In this document: positions 45,301-57,072 of the stretch, piece by piece
Layout: each line of letters starts with the position of its first letter
Numbering within the stretch: position 1 is the first letter of the stretch
Origin: Laguncularia racemosa
Taxonomy: Eukaryota > Streptophyta > Magnoliopsida > Myrtales > Combretaceae
Length of the DNA stretch: 64,000 nucleotides
Assembly: GCA_037954665.1 (NCBI GenBank)
Contig: JBBMOL010000018.1
Coordinates: 3,782,001 to 3,846,000, forward strand
Reading direction: 5' to 3'
The notes under the pieces: model-generated
What the model was told of the DNA's origin: nothing
What the model saw: only the letters and a program-made list of their open reading frames with translations
Database searches by the model: none
Position numbers and translations under genes: made by a program

Positions 45301-46797
45301 TGTCTCGTAAAAGCTTAATATTGAGTAGGAAGCAGAACGAAAAAAAAAAACGCTGATATAGCTTCATTTGATGATTTCATTTTAAAAAATCTAATTATTT
45401 TACCATGACATTATTGAAATAATTAACATGACACAACTTTTATTTTTTTTTCCTTTTCTATAATACATTTTTTACGTAGATTAAATTTGAAACCTCATTA
45501 TCATAGACTAAATACCAATTCTCCCACTTTTTTATTCTAGCTTTTTGCGATTATACTAAACAATTCAATTCTAAAATTCCAACGTAAAAGAATTTATTTC
45601 AAAAACTCTTCTTCCTATTATCCCTACATATCGGGCATGATAGATTTAATTTTGGACCCTTAACTACATTACTCACCTTTGAACACATTGCTTACCTTTT
45701 ACGACAACCATAGAAATAATACTCATGTGCTTTCGAGACAACCGTATGTACACAGTAACCCCACTGGCCAAATTTAGAACCAAATGATGACATACAATCG
45801 TAATGCCTGCCGAAATGTTGTGATATGTTCATGAGCCACTTTTACTTTTTCTTTTTCTTGAGATCGTGAATAGCAATTCCGAGCTTCTCATAAGATGAAT
45901 TTTAAAGTTTAAACAAAATTTCCATTCATATCCTTAGGAAAAATAGATTGATTAATTTTAGCTTTGTGCTTAATGATGACTAAGAACAAGAAGGAAGGCC
46001 TAAAAGAACCATCAAAGAGAGCTTCAACAACATATTAAGAAGGGATAATGACTTTAAACCCTTGATTTGAGGGGTTAAATTTGTTTTAGTATGTATTTGG
46101 TGATTTAGTTTGTTTAATAAATATGATTGAGGTTGAATAGAGTTCCAAATGGGTTTCTTATTTGAAATGGAGGAGCAATCTATTATGCTTATACTAGTAA
46201 TTTATTAGTCTTAAAACCTTGGTTGTGAAGCTCGATAAAGTGGGGATAGAAAATTAAATGGTATGAGAGTCACGAAACTTGAGCCACTTGATAAACTTGG
46301 ATTTTGAAATGAAAAAAATCTAGGTTTTTTGGAAAGCTAAATTTAGTCGACTGAAATGGGATTAATCTACCAAATTGGCTCAAATGTTCAATTTCGCAAT
46401 AATCAAGTAGTTTAGCCAACCGATTATATACTTAGTCAAAGAAACTCAATATGAGGGTTAGGTTTTACGATTTAAGGTTGTTTGATCAATTGATTAAACC
46501 TCTCGTTTTCAATATTTTTGGACTTCAAATTCTAAAAGTGATCTCCCTTTGTTGGTTTATCAAAATCTAATGCTAAATCAAGGTTAATGTATCCATGGTG
46601 TAATAAAGGTAAGTTGTTGAACCTTTGAATCCTAATTCTAGATGTTTTTTTTTTTTTGTTGCATTCCTAAGCTTGGTGTCATTACTTTAATTGTAATGTA
46701 TGTGAAATATGTAATAATAAATCAACAAAATTATGTGTGTAGCTTGTTGCTTGATGGCTAAATTAGTTGATGCAGGACATCTACTCTAAATGTGGGA
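42311..46797. other. Intergenic region between MSL gene and element D
   Basis: No gene is recognised. Old LTR-like pieces lie at about 43000-43560. The rest is AT-rich with many homopolymer A and T tracts (43690, 43911, 44200, 45108). The part up to about 43000 probably includes the upstream regulatory region of the MSL gene. Confidence 0.45.
43000..43560 (+). repeat. LTR-like remnant, two related units
   Basis: Two segments (about 43075-43215 and 43320-43410) share the order TTCTTAGTTTTCT, then a TTTCC-ATT block, then GGGTTTATTTAGTTTATAAATAG or its variant ATTTAGTCTATAGATGG. A clean TATA box stands at 43200-43208. A similar arrangement is seen at 54985-55110. This looks like the U3/R part of old Ty3 LTRs. 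No duplication or internal genes support it further. Confidence 0.35.
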
Positions 46798-47690
46798 TGT
46801 TAAACTAAAAGTTTTTTTTTAAGTTATTTTGATGAGATAAACTAAAAGTTTTTAAGTTATTTTAATGAGACAAAACTAGGTAATTAAACAAGTATTTTTT
46901 AAAAAGCACTCAAATTAGCTCTAAATCATTTTATATGTTAAAGATGCTTGTAATGTGTGTTTTTAAATGTATTTGAACCACCTATTAAATCTTAATGAAA
47001 AAAAAGGGGGTTGTTGTGATATTCCTTGTGCTCAACATGTCTCATTCGAATGGGTTAAGGGTGCCATTTGAAGAGGTGTTGCTAAAACCCTAACCCCATG
47101 TCAAAAGATTTATAGTTGTGAAGTCTTGTAAAGAGCCATCTGAATGGCCCAAGCATCCATCCAAATAGGCAGGTTATCCATCTAATTGGCCAATTAGAAA
47201 AATAGACACTGCAATTCTCTTAAAGAATTAAATGAAGACGGAAGAAGAAGTAATGACCAATTTTGATTGAAGAGTTATAAATACAAGTGCAAAGGCAGCT
47301 AGAACAAATTTAATAGAGCTTTATTTGCAAGGTTAGAACTTATCATCATCTCCTTTGCAATCTTTGTATCTTGTTCTTAAATATACAATCATAACAAAGT
47401 GAGAGTTATGTATTGCATTTTGAAACATTATTTGCAATATATTTTGAGAGTATACTACACTCGTTTCTTGTGTATTGTAAACTTAGTGCAATTGGCTCTT
47501 GAACTTTGATTGATAAAAGTGTGTAAAATCCTCAATTAGAAGACAATTGTGTGATCGAGGAGAGTTGGGAGCGATCTAAACTCCATATTAAATATGAGCT
47601 CAATCTTTTAATCCATTTCTCTCTTTTATTTCTAGCACTTTATATATTGTTTCATTCTTAGATTATTTTATGCTAAAGGCTCCCCCCCAA
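46798..47690 (+). repeat. 5' LTR of element D
   Basis: Starts TGTTAAACTAAAAG and carries an extra 41-bp tandem duplication (46803-46843 against 46844-46870 and on) missing from the 3' copy. The right end merges with gag coding sequence after a run of seven C, without a readable primer-binding site. Confidence 0.8.
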
Positions 47691-47694
47691 CTAG

Positions 47695-48252
47695 GACCTT
47701 ATTTTATACCGATGATGATTGGAGAATGACTGATTTAAATAAAATTGCTGTGAATAGCTTGAATTGTGCTATGAATGAGAATAATTTTAATAGAACTTGC
47801 ACATGTAAGAATGCTAAAGAAATATGGGATGAATTACAATGTATATATAAAGGAGTATCCCAAGTTAAAGATACAAAAATAAGTTTTCTATGTGGAAGGT
47901 TTGGAAATTTCAAAATGGAACCTAATGAGACTATTGGTGAGATGCATAATAGGTTCATTGACATTATCAATCATTTGAATATACTTGGTGAGACCTCTAC
48001 TAATACTGAAATAAATTCTAAAATTCTTAAGTCTTTATCAAAGGATTAGGAGCCTAAAAGAACCAATATTAAAGAAAAACATGATCTCTCCATATTATCT
48101 AAGAAGTAACATTTTGGAACTCTTAAGACTCATGGAATGATTAAGAAGCAAGGAAAAGAATCTAAGAAAAAGATAATTGCTCTCAAGGCATCAACTCCAA
48201 GCTCAAGTGATGATGATAGTGACTATGATGAGAAGATGCTTGTGATGGTAAG
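47695..48252 (+). pseudogene. Copia gag remnant (element D)
   Basis: The open stretch 47726-48049 encodes LNKIAVNSLNCAMNENNFNR, AKEIWDELQCIYKG and FKMEPNETIGEMHNRF, the standard copia gag domain, then a short broken part (48050-48136) and a basic/acidic piece (48137-48250: KESKKKIIALKAS, SSSDDDSDYDE). The first residues of gag and the zinc knuckle are missing. A stop at 48047 breaks the frame. Confidence 0.85.
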
Positions 48253-48950
48253 AAAGTTCAACTCTAAACCACTTCAACTATTATATATGAACTTATTTGA
48301 ACCAACTCGAACTATGAATCTGGAAGGCAAAAAATACACTTTGGTCATTGTTGATGATTTCACTAGATTCACATGGACCTTCTTTCTTCTAAACAAGGGC
48401 GAAACAAATCATGTGTTCTTTAAATATTGCATGAGGTCTAAAATGGAAAAGGTCTTACAATTGCCAGAATCAGAAGTGATCATGGGGGAGAGTTTGAAAT
48501 TTTTGAAATGGAAGAGTTTTGTGAATAAAATGGTATAGAACATACCTTTTCAACGCCTAGATTTCCACAACAAAATGGAGTTATCAAAAGGAAAAATAAG
48601 ATTTTAATTGAAATGGTTCGAACAATACTTTATGAAAATGATTTACTAAAATATGTTTGTGTCGAAGTCGTTAATACTACATGTTATATTTCAAACTGTG
48701 TTTTCGTAAGACCAATTTTGAAGAAAGCCCCCTATGAGCTTTAAAAAGGAAAAAGACCAAACATTTCTTATTTCCACCCATTTGTAACCAAGTGCTTTAT
48801 TCTAAACAATGGTAATGAGCAACTTGGCAAATTCAATTCTAAAACCAACGAAGGTATTTTCCTTGGCTATTCTCTTTTTAATAAGCCTTGTAGAGTTTAC
48901 AATAATGGAACTTCAGTAGCCAAAGAGTAAATTCGTGTTTTTTTTTTTAT
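48253..48950 (+). pseudogene. Copia integrase core (element D)
   Basis: Within one open frame gag sequence passes directly into PLQLLYMNLFEPTRTM and YTLVIVDDFTRFTWTFFLLN, the integrase core with its first catalytic Asp region. Protease and the integrase zinc finger are absent, a deletion that kept the frame. From 48538 on the core continues through frameshifts (TPRFPQQNGVIKRKN, the region of the catalytic Glu, here altered to Lys in VIKRKN, usually VVERKN). Confidence 0.85.
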
Positions 48951-49239
48951 GCTTTGCCGTATAAAGACACAAATAATGATATTGATGGTGTATGTGCTCA
49001 ATTAAATAAGTTTAAATTGAATAATGATCTATCTAAAGCTCTTAATAAAGAAGTTCCAAGGGAAGACAATAATTTGGATCAATATAATAATCTAAACCTC
49101 CTTAAAGAATGGAGATTTGTTAAAAGCTCCTTAGAGAATGGAGATTTGTTAAAGATCATCCCAAAGATTTAATTGTAGGTGAACCTTCTAATAGAGCGTT
49201 AACTAAAGCATCTTTAAAAACACATGGCTAATGTAGTGT

Positions 49240-50040
49240 TTTTATCCCAAACCAAACCTAAAAATATTAATAAAACTTTAAAAGATGAGTTTTGGATACA
49301 AGTTATGTGAGAAGAGCTTAATCAATTCACAAGAAATGAAGTTTGGGATTTAGTGCCTAAACCTAGTAGTAGACTGGTAATTAGAACTAAATGGGTTTAT
49401 AGAAACAAGTTAAATGAAACCGAATTAGTAACTAGAAACAAGGTATGCTAGGTTGCTAAGGTTACAATGAAGAAGAAAGCATTGATTCTTATGAGAGTTT
49501 TGCCTCAGCTACAAGGCTAAAAGTCATAAGAGTGCTTTGGCTTTTACTACTTTGAAAGATTTCAAGATTTTTCAAATGAATGTTAAAAGTGCATTCTTAA
49601 ATGGCTTCATTAGAGAAAAAGTATATGCTAAATAACCACCATGCTTCGAACATAATAAATTCCCCAATCATGTATTTAAATTTAACAAAGAACTTTATGG
49701 ATTCAAATAAGTTCCAAGAGCTTAGTATGAAAGGTTAAATAACTTCTTGATAAACAATAATTTTTCTAGAGGAAAACTTGATACAACATTATCTATCAAG
49801 AATAGAAAGTCAAATACATTGATTGCTCAAATTTATGTAGATGACATTGTGTTCAGTGCTACAAGTATGAGCTTAGTTAATGAGTTTATAAAGTGCATGA
49901 AAAAGGAATTTAAGATGAGCATGATAGGGGAACTTAATTATATCGTAAATCTCCTAGTCAAGCAAACCAATCAAAGAACCTCTATTAACAAGCTAAGTAC
50001 ACAAGAGGCCCCCTAAAATGGTTTAAAATGGATAATTGCA
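49240..50040 (+). pseudogene. Copia reverse transcriptase (element D)
   Basis: Broken frames carry the RT start (EEGIDF-type region at 49470-49510), FQMNVKSAFLNGFI (49570-49610) and the intact catalytic Y-V-D-D at 49834-49845 inside IYVDDIVFSATS, followed by EFIKCMKKEFKMSMIGEL. In-frame stops occur at several points (for example near 49636 and 49709). Confidence 0.88.
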
Positions 50041-50099
50041 AAGTTAGGCTTACACCTATGAGCACTACACTTGAAATGGATAAAGATGAACATGACAAA

Positions 50100-50940
50100 T
50101 CAGTGTGTAAATATAGGCATGATAGGTCATTTGCTTTATCTAACAGCTTTTAGACTTGTTATCATGTTTACCGTATATTTATGTGCATGATTTCAATCTT
50201 ACTTTAAGGAATCTCACTTGAATATAGTAAGGCATGTTTTGAAGTATCTTGTGGGCATCATTGAAATTGGCATGTGATATTATAAGTTTACTTCTTCCAA
50301 TCTAGTAGAATACTCCAATGTCGATTTTACTGTATGTAAAGTTGATCAAAAAACCACAAACGACATATGTCACTTTATTGGTAACGCATTAGTAACTTGG
50401 TATTAAAAACAAAAAAAAAAAACAAAACAAACAAAATTCAATAGCACTATCAGTCATCGAAGCCAAATATGTGGTTACTAGTAGTTGTGCTCAAATCTTA
50501 TGGATGAAACAAATCCTACATGATTATGGTTAAGACATATATCACTTTCTTGGTAACTCATTAGTAATTTGGCATTTAAAAAAAAAAAAATTGGTAGCAC
50601 TATCAACCGCAGAGACCAAATATGTGGCCACTAGTAATTGCTATGCTTAAATCTTATGGATGAAACAAAACTTACATGATTGTGGTTTAAGTTTTGAAAA
50701 AGTCCCAAATCAATGTGACAACATAAGTGCAATCAATTTAACAAAAAATCTGATTTGACATCCAAGGACTAAGCATATTGAGATAGGACATCACTTTATA
50801 CGTGATCAGGTTTAAAACAATAATATATTCTTATAGTTTGTTGACACTAACAATCAAATTGTGGATGTTTTTATAAAACCCTTAAGCAAGGATTGCTTTT
50901 GCAATCTAAGAAGAGAATTGGGAACGATCATATAAAATAA
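50100..50940 (+). pseudogene. Copia RNase H with internal duplication (element D)
   Basis: Remnants of the RNase H end of pol: VEYSNVDFT, ALSVIEAKYVV (usually STAEAEYVA), ILWMKQILHDYG and near the end NQIVDVFIKPLSKDCF, the copia terminal motif. A 172-bp segment is present twice (50362-50533 and 50534-~50690). Frame is lost in A-rich tracts at 50405-50445 and 50578-50592. Confidence 0.85.
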
Positions 50941-52815
50941 ATGTTAAATTCAATGAACTAAGATAGTGATATTTGCAAAAATTAAGTTTTTCAATGTATA
51001 AACTGACTTACAACATGGTATTAGGCCTAAAAAAGTTGGTTGATTATTTTTCGTTCCTTAATTTGATATTTTGCTAATTTAAGCTCACATATTTACTTCC
51101 TAGCTCACTTGTGCCATTTTTGGTTCCCATGCACACATTTTTTATAATTCTTGAAATCCAAGCCAAGAGTGTGTTCCCACATACCTAATTATGCTATGGA
51201 AGCTTGTTTGATTGATTAGTTTGACTAAAATATGATTTTGTGGACATTTGATCTTGTAGACTCTAATTAATGCTTACATAAGTGCCTTAAGGAACTTGCT
51301 TAATTTTTTTATGATAAATTGCATTCTATGGCTTGTTTATGCTTCCTTAAAGCTCAATTATGCCATTGAAACTTGTTTGATTTGTTAATTTGCAAAGGTT
51401 TTAATTTGGTGCACATTTTAGTTCTTAAGTGTCTTATGATCATGTAATGAATTAAGTATGATTTGAGGAACTTGACTAGCAAATTTAAGTTTTATTGTGC
51501 AATTCAAATGTTTAAGTAGCATAAATATGCTTTTAGAACTTGATTTGGTTTGCTAAATTGGCTTAAGCAGAATTCAATGCATGTGTTTAGTATTATTGAC
51601 AAATTTCTTTACTTAACTTTATCATTTTAAGGAACTTGAGAGGTGATCTTGAAATTTAGTGTGAATTGAGCTTGATATTTGATTTTGATCAACTTAATGG
51701 AGTAATTGAATCTTGCTTGAGGTATTAAAAGTGTCAAACTTTGCATACTTGCATGGAGTAAATATGCATTAGCTAAGCTTGACTATTTGATAACTGCAAA
51801 ATGTAGTATCAATGGTGCTTATTTGAATAGGTTCCTTACCCATTTGATCAGGTAGCCTTAAAATTACATAATTGCGGTACATCAAGAGTGCCCATTTGGA
51901 TGGATCCTTCACTCATTTGACTAGGGGCCTTGGAGAAGCTCTAGATGGCCATTATTTACTATGTTAGATGAACATGTTAAACATTGAATGCACTAAATGG
52001 CCATTATTTGCTACTTTAGACTATCGTTTATACATCACAATGGTTATATGCTTGTTTATTGTTAGGCTATTTGATGGTGGGTTTTTTATGTGGTTTTGAT
52101 TAGTTTTGAAGTCGCTTTCCTCCTCTACCTCCTTCACCACCTTCCTTTGATGCATGATATTGTTCCTTATTGTTTAGTTCTTCTTGTTTGTACTTGAACT
52201 TGGCTTATTGCCTTCTTTATCCCTTATATTCCTTTAACTCTCTTTTCATACTCTAGTCCTTTTATGTCATTTGCTCATTTGAACTTTCTTTTATGGCTTA
52301 TGTTTATGTTTGATGATTTGTTTAGCATCATTTATGGAGTATGTCATCATCAGTGGTATTGTTAGCTTTGTGTTGCTTTTTTTTTTGCTGGTGGAGTTCG
52401 CTTGGAGTTTGTGATAGATATGATGATATGGTAGGAAGTTTTTACTTATTGACTATCTTTTTCTTTTGTTTTCCTTCTTTGTAACATGGGTCATATACTA
52501 TGACTTTAGCCAAAATTCTACCGGTTTTTCAACTAACCTTCCTCTTTCCCTTAATTGCCTAATACTAAATTTGTCATTTTGATAAAGACAAAGGGGAAGA
52601 AGAACTGAGTCATAAGCTAATATTAGAGAGTAAATCTATTTTGATTTGATCAAACTTGGCTTCACTTATCAAGAAAGTGTTTCTTTGAAATCTCAATACC
52701 TTCGTCAATTGAAGTTATGTTTTTGAATAAAACCTATTATTCTTTGCATTGAATACTTGATTGAGATGGAGTATTGATTTAGGGGGAGTTCCTCTTACAA
52801 AGTTTTTTCCCTTGT
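50941..52815 (+). other. Long gene-free 3' region of element D
   Basis: It lies between RNase H and polypurine tract. Diverged repeats built on GGAACTTG-type words recur about every 100-180 bases from 51180 to 51780. No ORF. Additional polypurine runs lie at 52590-52604 and 52781-52788. Confidence 0.7.
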
Positions 52816-52830
52816 AAAAAAGGGGGAGAT
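52816..52830 (+). other. Polypurine tract of element D
   Basis: AAAAAAGGGGGAGAT directly before TGTTGAATT, the 3' LTR start. Very similar to the tract of element C, which suggests the same lineage. Confidence 0.88.
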
Positions 52831-53765
52831 TGTTGAATTAAAAGTGTTTAAGTTATTTTGATGAGACAAAACTAAGTAACTAAATAAGTATTTTTGATAA
52901 AGAACTTAAATTGGTTCTAAATCATTTTATATGTTAAAGATTCTTGTAATATGTGTTTTTAAGTGTATTTGATTCAAATATTAAAACTTAATGCAAAAAA
53001 GTGGTTTGTTGAGATTTTTTTGTGTTCAAGATGTCCCCTTCGATTGGGTAAAGGTACAATTCAAATAGGTGTTGCTAAAACCCTAACCTTATGTCAAAAG
53101 ATTTGAACTTGTGTAGTTTTGTAAAGAGCTATCCGAATGAACAAGGGATCCATTCGAATGGCCTATGCATCCATCTAAATGTGTATGTCATCTGAGTGGC
53201 TAGTTAGAAAACTAGCCATTGCTTTTCTCTTAAAGCAATAAATGAAGAGAGAAGAAGAAGAAATGGCCAATTTTGATTGAAGAGTTATAAATACAAGTCT
53301 AAAGGTAGTTAGAATACATTTAATAGAGTTTCATTTGCTATATTACAACTTATCATCATCTCCTTTACAATCTTTGCATCTTGTTCTTAAATTTGCAATC
53401 ACACCAAAGTGAGAGTTATGTAGTGCATAATGACACATCTTTTGCAATATATTTTGAGAGTGCACTACATTTGTTTCTTATGTGTTGTAAATTTGGTTTA
53501 ATTGGCTCTAAACCTCTTGTGGTTTGATTAATAAAAGTGTACAAAGTCCTCAGTTGGAAGGCAATTGTGTGATCGTGGAGACTAAGGAGTGGTCTAAACT
53601 CTACATTAAATACATGCTTGATCTTCTAACCCCTTTCTCTCTACTTCTAGCACTTTGCATATTGTTTTATTCTTACATTATTTCATTTATTTGATTGTTT
53701 AAGCTAAAAGCTGTTAACTTGCTATAAATTGCAAATAAACTCAATTAACTTTGCTCCTCCCACCC
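52831..53765 (+). repeat. 3' LTR of element D
   Basis: Aligns with 46798-47690; the right end is approximate. TATA box at 53286-53293. Confidence 0.85.
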
Positions 53766-54600
53766 AATGAGTTCCTAATCTAGAATTTGATAAGGTAGGG
53801 TATGTGGGCTATAGACTAAATTATGGCAATATATTAAGTAGGATGAAACCTTAGGAAGAAAGAGCCACAACAAGTTGGAGGCTAAATGGCGGGATGCCTA
53901 TCATCTAATGTGGGGAAGGGTATGTAAGCTGTGAACCAAACAAAGACTATTTAAGTGCATAACAAAAGTCAAGGTAGGTGTATTCGGACCAAGACTCTTA
54001 TAGTATAGGTAGGTCATAAGACTAATTATAGATGGTTGCTATAGGTTGTGAACTCTATAAGAAGTAGTAACTTAGAGTACTTATCTCTTAATGTCAAATA
54101 CTATATAAGGTCGCAAGCTAATTACCATGATTGTATCAAGCCACGAAAATAGATGAACTGACTATTTCATGTTAAGTGCAGTAGATTCATAATAACTAAA
54201 TAAATGGACTTGTGATGATTGTTGGCATTGTTAAGGAAATTTGCATTAAATGTTACACATGCATTACTTACATATTTGATATCTGGTTTTTAGCTTAGTT
54301 CTTGTACGATTTTTTTCTTATCTTTAGTGAAACTTCATAATTGAAGATGTTCACAAAAGAAGGGCATATAAGATTACCTTTAAAAGAGTTAGTCATCATT
54401 ATCTATTTTGTAAAGCATCTTAGATGCCATAATCTTCTCTTTGACAAATTTTCTAAAATATGCAAGGCATATAAGATTGCCTTTAAAAGAGTTAGTCATC
54501 ATTATTTATTTTGTAAATCATCTTAGATGCCATAATCTTCTCTTTGACAAATTTTCTAAAATATGCAAGTTTTTTCCTAAAACGAACTTAGGTTATGCGA
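53766..54600. other. Non-coding stretch with tandem repeat
   Basis: No genes are recognised. A word like GGTATGT(A/G)GGCT(A/G)T appears twice near 53800 and 53920. The clearest structure is the 103-bp duplication at 54363-54568. Confidence 0.5.
54363..54568. repeat. Two copies of a 103-bp tandem repeat
   Basis: Units 54363-54465 and 54466-54568 differ at only a few positions (for example CTATTTTG against TTATTTTG). 103 is not a multiple of three, in keeping with non-coding DNA; the 61-codon open frame across it is chance. Confidence 0.92.
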
Positions 54601-55470
54601 TGGAGTTGTGATAAATAATTAGATGTTAATTTTTTGATGACTTTTGCATGAATCTAGGATCAAGAGCAAGAGGTCTAGAACAAAGGAATCAAGCTAAGGC
54701 TCAACCGATTTCTTTTTAAATGATTGAGAGCTTAAGACCATCAAATAGGTCAACCATATCTTCAATAGGTCAACTAAGTTAAGCTAATGGAACATGGTCA
54801 ACTAGGAGCTCAATTAGGTTGATTAGGTGAAGTCAACATAATTGATTAAACGTCAGACTAGGTTAATAGGTGAGCCATTGTCTAAACTAGATCAACCAAA
54901 TTTGAAAAATGACAAATTAGTTTGACGTATCTATGACAAGGTTGACTGAATTTTGCTTGCTAGCAAGACTTTATTTGAATTTTCCTTTTATTTCACTTTC
55001 CTAATCTACTAGTTGTTGTCATTACTTAGTTTCCTTGTTTTTCTAGATTCTCATATCAATTGTTTCCTAATTTATGAGATGTAATTGGGCTTATACATAG
55101 GTAAGGCTTTTAGTGAACAAAATCAACCAGTAAATCAAAAATATTTTAGCATTGAGCTTTTATTCTTGTCATTGTGAACCCATCAAAGTGTACCTTGTGA
55201 CTTTTAAAGTTCATAATTGATTGGCTCCTAATTCTTTATAATAAGTTGACCAAGATTCTATTATACCTATAATTTTTTATTATCTATAATGAACAGGTTG
55301 GAGTTTTGATCTGACTTTAGCTTTTTTTTGAGCATGATTCAATCATCTGTGTTAAGTATTAGGAGTAATTCTCGAAGTCCACATCATTTGGTATTAAGGT
55401 TTTGATCTTAGAATCAAATTTTTAACAATTTTTCTTGAAATTTGGTGAGTCATATCCAATTTTGGATCTT
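54600..55470 (+). repeat. LTR remnant with Met-tRNA-type primer site
   Basis: At 55389-55399 TGGTATTAAGG follows a CA-ending stretch, close to TGGTATCAGAG of the initiator-Met primer site. Upstream (54985-55110) is a U3-like block related to 43000-43410 with the TTTCCTAATTTATGAG and GGGCTTATACATAGG words. A repeated GGTCAACTA word occupies 54750-54850. No pol domain follows, so only the 5' edge of the element remains. Confidence 0.4.
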
Positions 55471-55679
55471 TCATATCCCTTTATCTTCTATTTTATAACC
55501 AAAAAAACACAAATAGATAACATCTTGTTATATTTTCTCTTGTTTCATTATTTTCTAATTAATTTATAGAAAAGACACACACACAAAAAGAAACTTATTT
55601 TTGTTATTCCATATCACCCACTTCATCTTTCTTACAAACTTAGTTCCTTTTAGGAGTTGTGATTGTTAGCTCAAGAGTG

Positions 55680-57033
55680 GTAAAAGGCAAGAGAGAGCAG
55701 GCATATCATATAGAAAAGCCAACTTTAAAAGTGTAAAACTCAAGTGTTGTGTGCTTCGCTAACGTGAGCATTCACTTGAGTGATTGCTGAGGGTCTTTCT
55801 TTGGAAAGTTGCACTGGTAATGAAATATCAAAAATTAAGGGAGATGATATATTCTCATGGGAAGCTATACGACAACAATCGACACGTATACAAGAATGTT
55901 TAGGGAGGCATGGTACTGCTGTAGTTTCTTTTTGCAATGAGGCCCACGGCAACAAACTCAGCGTGCATAGCAGCACCAAAGGCAAGTTCCCCATGATGAT
56001 TTTGAAAATGTGGATGAATACGGCAAAGACGAGTGTACCACGGTAATCAGTTTAGATGTTGCCTGGCACATGCATGGTAGGAGATGTGACAGGAGGCAAG
56101 GTGATGGCATCAATTGAGATCTTGAAATATCAAGATGAATAGTGCCTACGCTTTCTGTAAATGAGACAGGAGAAGAGAAAAAGTTAAGACTAAAGGAAGT
56201 TGCGATTACTTAATAAGCTAGTCGTTTAAATTCATATTTCGAAAATTTGACGCACATAGAGAGTGTAGCGACTGTCTTGAATGCGTACATGGAAAACGTA
56301 GGAAAATCTTTTCCCCCCGCTATTTACAATATTTTAAGCACAGCTCTAAGGTGATACAAAACATGATCCTGGCAGCAGCTGGTCGTACATGCCACGCCAA
56401 GACGGAGCACTCTTAATGGTGTTGCACACAGTTGACATAGAGCGTAAGGACAACCTTTGGATCGGGCTCAAGCCATACACAAAACTTTTAGAGAGATAAC
56501 CCTTAATCCCGACAAAAGAGCCAGGAATTTAAGCTGAAAGACCCCTTATTTTAGGTGTGTGATGTGGCAAAGGATTCGATGATCCTAGAACTTGCAACAA
56601 TGGCATGTCACTTCCTCAAGCATATTAGCCTCCATAATCCCTTTTAAGTGAAGCTTTCTCGATGGTCGGGCTAGTAATAACACACCAGCATCATAACCCG
56701 AATGTTAAGCAAGTCAAAATGGGATATGCTTTAAGGGCTGGTCCAATGCTGAGGAACGAGAACAAGGAGAAACATTCGGCCGAGATATCGGAAGTCACAG
56801 AGCACCACCTTTATCAATGCTGCGAGCAAGATGGAGTCTTAATTTTAAGTGCTTCAAGTAATCTAAGCTTAATAAGCAATTGCTATGAACAAATTGCTGT
56901 AAGTGAATATTGGATTTCTAATTTGATGTTTTCCAATTTATTTTAAATTTACAGCTTATGTAATTTTATAGTATCATCTTTGTTTGATTAGTGTTTATTA
57001 TAAACACAATCACATTTAGACTGTGATTGTTTT
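55680..57033. other. Unassigned region with more balanced base composition
   Basis: This part has visibly more G and C than its neighbours and open frames on both strands (plus 55780-56046 and 56662-56946; minus 55994-55740). None has a domain I recognise, and the frames do not join through good splice sites that I can see. It ends at the left duplication of the Harbinger element. It may be a captured or decayed gene fragment. Confidence 0.4.
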
Positions 57034-57036
57034 TAA

Positions 57037-57072
57037 GGTAGCGTTTGGTTCTTCGTATTTTGTAGTACTAGA
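57037..57072 (+). repeat. Left terminal inverted repeat of the Harbinger element
   Basis: Begins GGTAGCGTTTGGTTCTTCG. Paired with 61986-62021 on the opposite strand. Confidence 0.9.

Larger units (their letters stand above)
46798..53765 (+). mobile_element. Ty1/copia LTR retrotransposon D, internally deleted
   Basis: Two LTRs (46798-~47690 and 52831-~53765) share long stretches, including the TATA box TATAAATA at 47276 and 53286. The interior reads gag, integrase, RT and RNase H on the plus strand, then 1.9 kb without genes, then a polypurine tract touching TGTTGAATT of the 3' LTR. Protease and parts of gag and integrase are deleted, and most frames are broken. The target duplication was not identified. 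Confidence 0.88.

Noticed and set aside
55740..55994. Minus-strand frame with a signal-peptide-like start (MGNLPLVLLCTLSLLPWASL)
   Set aside because: Only 84 codons, no recognised mature domain or cysteine pattern, and an overlapping plus-strand frame of similar length; not supported.
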